Assembly: GCF_014699035.1 (NCBI RefSeq)
Contig: NZ_JACXAA010000020.1
Coordinates: 1 to 64,000 of the forward strand
Direction: 5' to 3'
Source of the DNA: Spirosoma validum
GTDB taxonomy: Bacteria > Bacteroidota > Bacteroidia > Cytophagales > Spirosomataceae
Length of the DNA stretch: 64,000 nucleotides
Positions within the stretch are counted from its first letter, which is position 1. Each line of letters begins with the position of its first letter. The notes below the pieces were generated by a model that saw nothing but the letters and a program-made list of their open reading frames with translations, was not told the origin of the DNA and ran no database searches. This document shows positions 9,105 to 15,778 of this stretch, piece by piece. The translations under genes were made by a program, and so were the position numbers.

Positions 9105-11654
9105 TCAGAAACTACGTCGAATTTGAATCGGACCGAGAAGCCCCGAAGGCATGGGTTCCCATTTCGACGCATCGAAAGGTTGGTAGCGAATGTCTACGAT
9201 GTTAATGTCGTAAAACTTTTTCCAGCCTGGGTTCTGGCGGTCATACAGCCGCATGTAATTGGCCGAGAGATTCGTTACGTCGATTTCCAGTCGATTCGCT
9301 CCCCGCCGAAGCCGGTTGGCTGGAATGGTCAACTGAAATAGGATGCACCAGGCTGTACCGAGTGGTTGCCCATTGAGCCGTACCTCCGCTACTTCCCGCA
9401 CGTCGCCGAGATCAAGCGTATAGGTTTGGGTGATATCCAGCGTGGCGGGTAAATCGAACGTTGATACGTAATGCCCTTGGCCGGAAAAGTACGAAGCCGA
9501 ATCGCTCAGCGTCGTCCAGGAGGTCAGCATTGGCATCGTTTGCTGTAAAGTAAGTGCTGGTCTTCCTTTCTGAAACTGGAATTGCCAAGGGCCGTTTAGT
9601 TGTGCGATCACCGATTCATCATGAGACCGTTCAGCCGTTTTTGTTACAGAACGAGCTGACTTTACTACGTTAATAAAAAACGACTGACCCGGTTTAACAT
9701 GCAAAAACACTTCGTCCTTCCCAGCCGATGTTCTACGTTGTTCTATCTGTTGGATTTGATTAGTCAGGGGATCGTATTGCGTAGCGTTACCGATCATTGA
9801 CAGTGTCACCCAGCCTTCCTGGAAACGATCGCCGAGATTCGTGATAAAGTACTGCGTCGTATCGGCGATTTGTTTGCGAATGAACGACAACCCGGATGAA
9901 GCCAGCTGTTCGGAGCGAACGCCCAGACTGTCGAGCGTCTGAAATACATTCTGACTTACCCGCACCGAACGTAATTTCTGTAACTCTTTTCCCCGCTGCT
10001 GCATCGCCAACGAACGCGACTGGTGCTGATAAAAACCGGCAGCCTGCTTCGGCAATTGGTCTGCAAACACAACCCGTACCCCCTGCTTTGCCAATTTTTC
10101 GATCTGAGCAAGCGTCGTTTCGGGCAGATACGTACAGCGGGGAATCAGCAACACCCGATACGTAGCAGAACCGCTTTTCAGTTGCCCCTGCTTATCGACG
10201 GTTAGCTTAGCCAGCAGATCATCCGATACATAATCGAACGAGTAGCCGCGTTGCAACAATTGCTCCCCAAGTCGGCCAAATGGTAACGGCAATAACCATC
10301 GCTCCACATGGTGAACTTCTAACTGATGAATCCCGCCAGCCGATTTAGCGGGTGTTGACCACAGATCGTGGATAGGAAAATAAACCAATACGTCGTTATC
10401 AGGCCGACTCCGTTGCAAACGGCTTTGACAACGTTCGATATATTGATTTAGTAGCGGAAAATGGGGCCACAAGTGTGACGTCGGGCCATAGTGAGTCGAG
10501 GCATAAAACAACCAGCCGGGATAGGCCTCCGCTGCGGGTGAATAGTTTGTGCCGTGGTAAAAAATGTGGTTGATGCCCGCCGTAAATAACTCGTCGATCT
10601 GCGGTTTGATCTGTGACAACGATACATGAAAATGATTCGCCAGCCAGGTCGTTGTTTCGGAGCTAACCAACGGTTTACCGGTCAGGTTAGCTGCTGACGA
10701 GGCAAACTTCATGGCCAGTGGATGGGGCGTTCCAAAGCGCTCTACGTCGTAATATTTATCGACACGCAAGCCAGGAATTGGAAAGCGGCTACTGCCAAAC
10801 GACTCGGTTTCGGGAATATCGGTCAGTGCGTACAAATCAAGTAAATTACCGGGTGACCCGTGCGCCTGATTCCGGGTTTTATAGCCCTTCGATTGCGCCC
10901 AGCCGGTCCAGGTATCGGTGAAACCATCGTGCAATAAGTCAGAAAGTGTCTGATGAAAATCCTGTTTTACCCAGATCCCGGTTTCGGTTCCCGTTGTGTC
11001 CAGGAACGCCGGTAACTGACTGTTCAGATCATACCCACGTCGTTTCTTAAACTCATCCGCAAACGTGGTGGACCAATTGGCTCCGTATACTTCATAAGAA
11101 TCGTTATAAACCGCTCTCGGTTTTTGCGGAAGCCGGACCAGTGTTGAGTCGAAGCGGGTGAGGTATTGCCGAACGGCCGTTTTGTCGAAATAATCCACAA
11201 CCAACCCTGCCCCTCCGGGAGCCGCCCGTTTGACCTGTTGCTTGGTTAGCTCAGTTGTCAATTTTCCGTCGATAACTTTCCATTGTTTGGCGGCCATATC
11301 GGGCGTTACGTTCGGTCCGCCAAACGGCCAGCCAGTACCCGCACTCAGGTCAACACCTAAACCGACCCGGTTGGCCTCCCGAACAGTATGCGCAAAAACG
11401 GCCAGCCAACGGTCGCTCAGAAAGGGAATAAACTGTTTTTCGTAGCCACGCACGCCGTAGATGGGAATAATGTGAACCCCACCCAGACCAGCCCCCGCAA
11501 ACTGCTCCAGTTGCCGGGTAATGTCGGCCTCGTTGACGGCGCTGCCCATCCACCACCAGTACGTCCAGGGGCGGCTGGTCTGCGCAAGCGATTGGGCATT
11601 AGCGACCGTAGTGACAGCAAACAGGAAAGACAGAAGCAGGAATCTTTTTATCAC
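9105..11654 (-). CDS. GH106-like alpha-L-rhamnosidase family hydrolase
   Basis: About 849 residues from a GTG at 11654 (first residues VIKRFLLLSFLFAV, a good signal peptide ending ANAQ); an ATG at 11714 would add 20 poorly fitting residues. The N-terminal region shows the hallmarks of the GH106-type family: RPWTYWWWMGSAV, GAGLGGVHIIPIYGV and VDLSAGTGWPFGGP. A long TIM-barrel part follows (SETTTWLANHFHVS, HIFYHGTNYSP), and a C-terminal carbohydrate-binding-like jelly roll (YTLDLGDVREVAEVRLNGQPLGTAW, RLEIDVTNLSANYMR). GH106 enzymes remove rhamnose from pectic rhamnogalacturonan. This fits the surrounding esterase and glycosidases. Secreted; convergent with the GH2 gene. Confidence 0.8.
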   Translation of the reverse strand: MIKRFLLLSFLFAVTTVANAQSLAQTSRPWTYWWWMGSAVNEADITRQLEQFAGAGLGGVHIIPIYGVRGYEKQFIPFLSDRWLAVFAHTVREANRVGLGVDLSAGTGWPFGGPNVTPDMAAKQWKVIDGKLTTELTKQQVKRAAPGGAGLVVDYFDKTAVRQYLTRFDSTLVRLPQKPRAVYNDSYEVYGANWSTTFADEFKKRRGYDLNSQLPAFLDTTGTETGIWVKQDFHQTLSDLLHDGFTDTWTGWAQSKGYKTRNQAHGSPGNLLDLYALTDIPETESFGSSRFPIPGLRVDKYYDVERFGTPHPLAMKFASSAANLTGKPLVSSETTTWLANHFHVSLSQIKPQIDELFTAGINHIFYHGTNYSPAAEAYPGWLFYASTHYGPTSHLWPHFPLLNQYIERCQSRLQRSRPDNDVLVYFPIHDLWSTPAKSAGGIHQLEVHHVERWLLPLPFGRLGEQLLQRGYSFDYVSDDLLAKLTVDKQGQLKSGSATYRVLLIPRCTYLPETTLAQIEKLAKQGVRVVFADQLPKQAAGFYQHQSRSLAMQQRGKELQKLRSVRVSQNVFQTLDSLGVRSEQLASSGLSFIRKQIADTTQYFITNLGDRFQEGWVTLSMIGNATQYDPLTNQIQQIEQRRTSAGKDEVFLHVKPGQSFFINVVKSARSVTKTAERSHDESVIAQLNGPWQFQFQKGRPALTLQQTMPMLTSWTTLSDSASYFSGQGHYVSTFDLPATLDITQTYTLDLGDVREVAEVRLNGQPLGTAWCILFQLTIPANRLRRGANRLEIDVTNLSANYMRLYDRQNPGWKKFYDINIVDIRYQPFDASKWEPMPSGLLGPIQIRRSF

Positions 11655-11749
11655 GGAGCTTTCGATTTTGTATTCGCTATGGATAAAGCAGGTTTTGTTT
11701 TTACTTTTACCCAATCATCCGTATTCATTGATTGCTACGTTCCTCTGTT

Positions 11750-12751
11750 ATGCATCGTTTACGCTTTATCCTATCCCTCGGTTTCCTTACGCTTATCAGT
11801 ACGTTCAGCCTGGCGCAAAGTTCACCGAAAACTACACCAAAAAAATCAGGCAACCCCGTTTTTCCAGGCTGGTATGCTGATCCTGAAGGGGTTATTTTCG
11901 GCAAACAATACTGGATTTACCCGACCTATTCAGCGCCATACAATCAGCAGGTGTTTTTTGATGCATTCTCCTCGCCCGATCTGGTCACCTGGACCAAACA
12001 CAGCCGTATTCTCGACTCAACAGCCGTTAAGTGGGCAAAAAAGGCTATGTGGGCACCCGCCATTATTGAGAAAGGTGGCAAGTACTTTCTGTTCTTTGGC
12101 GCCAACGATATTCACGATGACAAAAAAGAAGTTGGTGGTATTGGCGTGGCTGTTGCCGATAACCCAGCCGGGTCGTTCCGCGACTATTTAGGCAAACCAC
12201 TGGTGGGCCAGATTCATAACGGTGCGCAGCCAATCGATCAGTTTGTTTTTAAAGACAAGGACGGTCAATATTACCTGATCTATGGCGGGTGGAGTCACTG
12301 TAACATCGCTCGATTGAACGATGATTTTACGGGCTTTCTGCCATTTCCAGATGGCACTACGTATCGCGAGATCACGCCGAAAAATTACGTCGAAGGCCCG
12401 ATCATGTTTGTTCGGAACGGTACGTATTATTTCATGTGGTCGGAAGGGGGCTGGACGGGGCCAAATTACTCCGTGGCCTATGCTACGTCATCGTCGCCTT
12501 TTGGCCCGTTCGAGCGGGTGGGCAAAATTCTTCAGCAAGACCCGACGGTGGCCAGGGGTGCCGGCCATCATTCGGTGATTCAGGTTCCCGGTAAAGATGA
12601 ATGGTACATTATTTACCACCGTCGCCCACTAACCGAAACAGACGGTAACCATCGCGAAACCTGCATCGACCGGATGTATTTCGATGAAAAAGGGGCGATT
12701 AAACCGGTGAAGATCACCGTTGAGGGGGTAGAGGCAAGGGCATTAAAGTAA
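11750..12751 (+). CDS. Secreted glycoside hydrolase family 43
   Basis: 333 residues from ATG 11750; a TTG six codons upstream gives a worse signal peptide. MHRLRFILSLGFLTL...SLAQ is a signal peptide. The GH43 triad is clear: general base Asp44 in WYADPEG, Asp163 in QPIDQF as pKa modulator, and acid Glu215 in VEGPIMF. Propeller strands such as KYFLFFGANDIH, YYLIYGGWSHCNI and EWYIIYHRRPL agree. The likely activity is arabinofuranosidase, xylosidase or galactosidase. It is divergent from the GH106-like gene, with about 95 bp between starts holding both promoters. It closes the glycan-degradation block. Confidence 0.87.
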   Translation: MHRLRFILSLGFLTLISTFSLAQSSPKTTPKKSGNPVFPGWYADPEGVIFGKQYWIYPTYSAPYNQQVFFDAFSSPDLVTWTKHSRILDSTAVKWAKKAMWAPAIIEKGGKYFLFFGANDIHDDKKEVGGIGVAVADNPAGSFRDYLGKPLVGQIHNGAQPIDQFVFKDKDGQYYLIYGGWSHCNIARLNDDFTGFLPFPDGTTYREITPKNYVEGPIMFVRNGTYYFMWSEGGWTGPNYSVAYATSSSPFGPFERVGKILQQDPTVARGAGHHSVIQVPGKDEWYIIYHRRPLTETDGNHRETCIDRMYFDEKGAIKPVKITVEGVEARALK

Positions 12752-12788
12752 TGATCCGTCTGTTACCCCTAAACATCGAAAAAAGCAC

Positions 12789-13118
12789 TTACATTTTAAT
12801 CTTATCTACGATTTCAACCAGCGTATAGCGGATACTTGACCCATCGGCAGGCGGATTGGCGATCGGTTCACGTTTGACAAGCAACTGATACTCGAATCCT
12901 TCTTCATAGGAAAATCCCTCGATTCCGCTATAAAAGAATTTCCAGTCTGTGTCGCCATCCGTTTTCACCAACAGGCATTTTTGAGGGCCTACGCCTACAC
13001 AATCCTGTCGATGGTCAGCAACACGCATTGTAACTACGTCTGGCTTCAGATCATTCTTATCACAACTTGATAACACGGTTAAAACAACCAACAATAGAGA
13101 TAATACGAATCGATTCAT
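12789..13118 (-). CDS. Small lipoprotein with DUF4377 domain
   Basis: 109 residues. The leader LLLVVLTVLSSCDKN contains a lipobox with Cys19. The remainder matches the DUF4377 pattern: HRQDCVGVGPQKCLLVK, then WKFFYSGIEGFSYEEGFEYQLLVK and NPPADGSSIRYTLVEIVDK. This domain is found in small exported bacterial proteins, often next to META/HslJ domains; its biochemical role is unknown. Two internal Cys around CVGVGPQKC could form a disulfide in the periplasm. It stands alone, convergent with the GH43 gene 38 bp away. Confidence 0.8.
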   Translation of the reverse strand: MNRFVLSLLLVVLTVLSSCDKNDLKPDVVTMRVADHRQDCVGVGPQKCLLVKTDGDTDWKFFYSGIEGFSYEEGFEYQLLVKREPIANPPADGSSIRYTLVEIVDKIKM

Positions 13119-13321
13119 AGTTTAAATAAGGTACGTTTTGTTTGTTGTGATCCATTGAATCACCGATCCGTTGCAAGAGCCATACTCTTTTTTACTTTTT
13201 TTCCAGTACAGTGCGCCTTTACTTCATTACTATGGGAGGAGTTTTAGCTAACATTAATAGCTTCAGGTGAACAAACAAAGCTAGTTTCGAGTAGCCCCTA
13301 AACAACTGAACGACTAATAAT

Positions 13322-13453
13322 ATGGGCAAGGGCGATCGAAAATCCCGCAGAGGCAAAATAGCAAGAGGATCATACGGAAAGAGCCGTCCTCATAAACCCA
13401 GCGAACCAGTGACTGCCGCTCCTCCCAAGCCGGAGGTCAACACGCTTGAATAA
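13322..13453 (+). CDS. 30S ribosomal protein THX
   Basis: A 43-residue gene. The product begins MGKGDRKSRRGKIARGSYG and continues KSRPHKPSEPVTAAPPKPE. The core GKGDRKSRRGKI..GSYGKSRP is the signature of the Thx/bTHX family (S31e-like). This is a small basic protein bound at the top of the 30S head, described from Thermus and common in Bacteroidota. The basic first half is the rRNA-binding part; the Pro-rich tail is variable. It sits alone after about 200 bp of noncoding DNA, with a second small gene about 170 bp downstream on the same strand. Confidence 0.9.
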   Translation: MGKGDRKSRRGKIARGSYGKSRPHKPSEPVTAAPPKPEVNTLE

Positions 13454-13621
13454 TTGATCGTTATCAACCGGACTGATGGAATACTGATTGTCTTTTCCAA
13501 AGCGGTTCGCTTACACAGTGTTTGTTCAGCAGGTAGATTATACAGAGGTACGAGTTTCTTCAACAATGAAGTTGCTCCCTGTGTTAAACATACAGGAAGT
13601 ATAAACTCCGTACCCCTATCT

Positions 13622-13930
13622 ATGGAAAACGAATCGATCAAAGCTCGAATTCTGGCTGATTACAAAACGCTGCTAGCCATTAAATACGACAGCCCGCTGG
13701 TCATTGTCGATAAGCTCAAGCTGATCGGTGAACACATTACCCAGCTTGGCAACGCCGGGCCAGACGAGCAGGCAAACTATACAAAGGCTGGCGAGTTGAT
13801 TGAGTCAGCCAGGAGTACGGAATACGTAGCCTTCAGTCAGGCTCAATCCGATGACGAAAAAGAGCAGAGACTGGCCGACCTTAAGCACAAAGTAGCCGAG
13901 GCCTGTCAGCTGTTAGCCATTCACAGTTAA
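13622..13930 (+). CDS. Small soluble hypothetical protein
   Basis: 102 residues from ATG 13622 (MENESIKARILADYKTLLA). An upstream in-frame extension is unlikely because it contains no family-like sequence. The protein is charged and alpha-helical, with no signal peptide or membrane segment; DEQANYTKAGELIESARST and AQSDDEKEQRLADLKHKVAEAC suggest a helical bundle or short coiled coil. I do not recognise a family. It follows the THX gene on the same strand and ends at a 46-bp perfect palindrome that probably terminates both this gene and the convergent one. Confidence 0.65.
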   Translation: MENESIKARILADYKTLLAIKYDSPLVIVDKLKLIGEHITQLGNAGPDEQANYTKAGELIESARSTEYVAFSQAQSDDEKEQRLADLKHKVAEACQLLAIHS

Positions 13931-14019
13931 GCGGATACGGTCGAATTCACAGTAGGTATCAAGCCAGTACGTATTGTAAGCAGGCGCCGATAAGCTCAGG
14001 CTTACAAAATTGATCAAAC

Positions 14020-14065
14020 ATACGTAAACAGCCTGCCCCTGATCAGGGGCAGGCTGTTTACGTAT
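14020..14065. terminator. 46-bp perfect palindrome between convergent genes
   Basis: Positions 14020-14042 and 14043-14065 are exact reverse complements with no spacer. The outer ends read ATACGTAAACAGCC and the centre CCTGATCAGG. As RNA this is a very stable GC-rich hairpin, so bidirectional termination is the likely role. Confidence 0.75.
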
Positions 14066-14094
14066 TACTTTTCTACTGATACCGAAACCGGGAA

Positions 14095-14817
14095 TCACTG
14101 CTGAAAATATTCGACCTTATCCGCATCAACGTTATTCGTTGCCCGCACTTCACCAATGGCCGTTCCCAGCACGACCACACTCGCCGTCATAGATCCGGTT
14201 GTGGCTCCTGGGGTAAACGTTCCCGACAAACCTAAAGTCAGCTTGTCGCCAGCGGCAATTGGTTCACTTGTCGTCAGGACGTAGTAGTTGGGGTCGGTAT
14301 CAATGAAAGTCCATAGGCTGTTCGTCACGTCCCGGTTGTTGATGCGTGTTACCGTTGGGGAAAAGCTTAGAGTGGCTTTTTTGTCCCGGGTCAGTTTGAC
14401 CGTAATCAGTCCGCTGGTTGCCACATTGTTGACTTCTACTACATCAACGATCACCGTTACGCTGGAATTGCCGTAGAGCGTTGTGGGTCGAGCATAGACG
14501 ATGGGGGTCAGGTCGGGATACTGGATAACAGCTTTCCGACAAATAGTGCTGCATGGCAAAGGATCAGCCGCGACCCTGGGCGGGGAAGCAAACGAAAATT
14601 TATCTTTCGGCGTGGTCGAGAACTGGGCTGTGTAATAGCCTGCTTTAGTCATAGACACTAACTGATCGGCCCGCTGCTTTATACTGAAAAAAGGGGGATC
14701 CGTTGTGGTTACTGTCCCGCCTGCGTTTGCCCATTCGGTGTTTCCTAGCAGGATTAAAACGAATAGCGCACCGTTGACTGTAAATGATTTTAGGATCATT
14801 CTGAATTGAGTACTCAT
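14095..14817 (-). CDS. Secreted hypothetical protein, partner of the Hcp-like protein
   Basis: 240 residues with a signal peptide (SFTVNGALFVLILLG...NANA-type end near WANAGG). The mature part is beta-rich. The C-terminal half (VTVIVDVVEVNNVATSGLITVKLT, then GDKLTLGLSGTFTPGATTG and VRATNNVDADKVEYFQQ) resembles DUF11/CARDB-like Ig domains used in extracellular proteins. A CSTIC pair may form a disulfide. It begins 10 bp after the Hcp-like gene, so they form an operon, and the two products may assemble or be exported together. No enzyme motif is seen. Confidence 0.65.
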   Translation of the reverse strand: MSTQFRMILKSFTVNGALFVLILLGNTEWANAGGTVTTTDPPFFSIKQRADQLVSMTKAGYYTAQFSTTPKDKFSFASPPRVAADPLPCSTICRKAVIQYPDLTPIVYARPTTLYGNSSVTVIVDVVEVNNVATSGLITVKLTRDKKATLSFSPTVTRINNRDVTNSLWTFIDTDPNYYVLTTSEPIAAGDKLTLGLSGTFTPGATTGSMTASVVVLGTAIGEVRATNNVDADKVEYFQQ

Positions 14818-14827
14818 CAGCGCTTAT

Positions 14828-15463
14828 CTAATTAGTTCCTAATTCAGTTGAAGGATCTGTATCTTGTACATTCCTTACCCGATTCCAGCCCGCAGGGGGG
14901 TTTTGCGTGAATGAGCCGTTCGACTGCTGCTTGTAAGTAGATTGTATCATCCCACCATACTCAAAGCTAACACTCTCGGCCACACACCCATTTGCGCAAT
15001 CAGCCACCGAACTGACCGCCTGCGTCTTGACGCCAGCGAGTTTAAGAAGGACTTTATAGATTACAGAAGCCGTGTTACCATCTGCAGTCGGTTTAACAAA
15101 CAGAATTTCTACAAACTTATAAGCTGTTCCAGAACACATGGCCTGGAACAGCTTGGGGGTAAGCGCATCCACCGATTTGGTGATCGTCAGGGGATTGAAG
15201 GCTACTCTCCCCGCACCCGCGCCAGAACTTTGCGAACCGATGTTCAGGGTCTGCTCTTCATCGAACTGGGCACTGGATACCTGAAGATAATCATTGAGCC
15301 GAACGGTATTATTACCATCCTTAACTGTTTGGTCTGGGCCGAGACCTACCGTCGCTACGGCACCACTGCCGTATGGCGTAAATTTCATGTAAATGTCCTG
15401 TGCGCGAACCGTGATGGCAATCAGGCAAATTGCGAGCGTACTGAAGAGTTTAACAGATTTCAT
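14828..15463 (-). CDS. Secreted Hcp-fold protein (Hcp1 family-like)
   Basis: 211 residues with a clear Sec signal peptide (LFSTLAICLIAITVRAQD). The mature part follows the Hcp layout: DIYMKFTPYGSGAV, a beta-barrel core, RVAFNPLTITKSVDALTPKLFQAMCSG (compare the family's LTITK.vD..SP.L...C.G), a long middle strand region, and EYGGMIQSTYKQQSNGS near the end. Hcp hexamers build the type VI secretion tube and usually lack a signal peptide. This one has a leader and no T6SS genes nearby, so a surface or periplasmic tube or pilus-like use is possible. It heads a two-gene operon with an AT-rich upstream region. Confidence 0.65.
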   Translation of the reverse strand: MKSVKLFSTLAICLIAITVRAQDIYMKFTPYGSGAVATVGLGPDQTVKDGNNTVRLNDYLQVSSAQFDEEQTLNIGSQSSGAGAGRVAFNPLTITKSVDALTPKLFQAMCSGTAYKFVEILFVKPTADGNTASVIYKVLLKLAGVKTQAVSSVADCANGCVAESVSFEYGGMIQSTYKQQSNGSFTQNPPAGWNRVRNVQDTDPSTELGTN

Positions 15464-15720
15464 ATACTATTCAAAATGAGGTTAAAAAGCGCTATGGTCA
15501 TAGCTAATGCAATTTACGAAAAAGTATTTAGTATAGTTTATCAATAGTTTAACTCACTTAATCTTATATATTTATATATAATCTTATTAAAGTTACCGTT
15601 TATACCAATAAAAATAATCTATGTTACCATATAATTCAATTTGTAAAAATTTTATCTATTCAGGCGGGTCAACCTGGCTTTACCCTATCTTTCTGATTAG
15701 AACAGAACAGGTCATATGGC
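15464..15720. other. AT-rich noncoding region upstream of the Hcp-like operon
   Basis: About 250 bp without a gene. From roughly 15530 to 15660 it is strikingly AT-rich (runs such as CTTATATATTTATATATAATC), unlike the rest of the window. It probably holds the operon promoter, but no exact TAnnTTTG element was found on the minus strand. No RNA gene is recognised. Confidence 0.5.
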
Positions 15721-15763
15721 AAAAAAAAGCCTCGCTACTTAGAAACTAGCGAAGCTTTTTTTT
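15721..15763 (-). terminator. Rho-independent terminator of the YfhO-family gene
   Basis: Near-perfect arms 15721-15737 and 15747-15763 (AAAAAAAAGC...GCTTTTTTTT with a CTCGCTA/TAGCGAA core), with A and T runs on both sides, just past the stop of the minus-strand gene. It could act in both directions. Confidence 0.8.
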
Positions 15764-15778
15764 ACTGATTTAAGGAAC

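Noticed and set aside
11388-12191. Plus-strand open frame of 267 codons across the GH106-like/GH43 divergent region
   Set aside because: It overlaps two well-supported genes in other frames and shows no protein-like pattern.
14942-15547. Plus-strand frame of 201 codons opposite the Hcp-like gene
   Set aside because: An antisense shadow of the Hcp-like gene without its own motifs.
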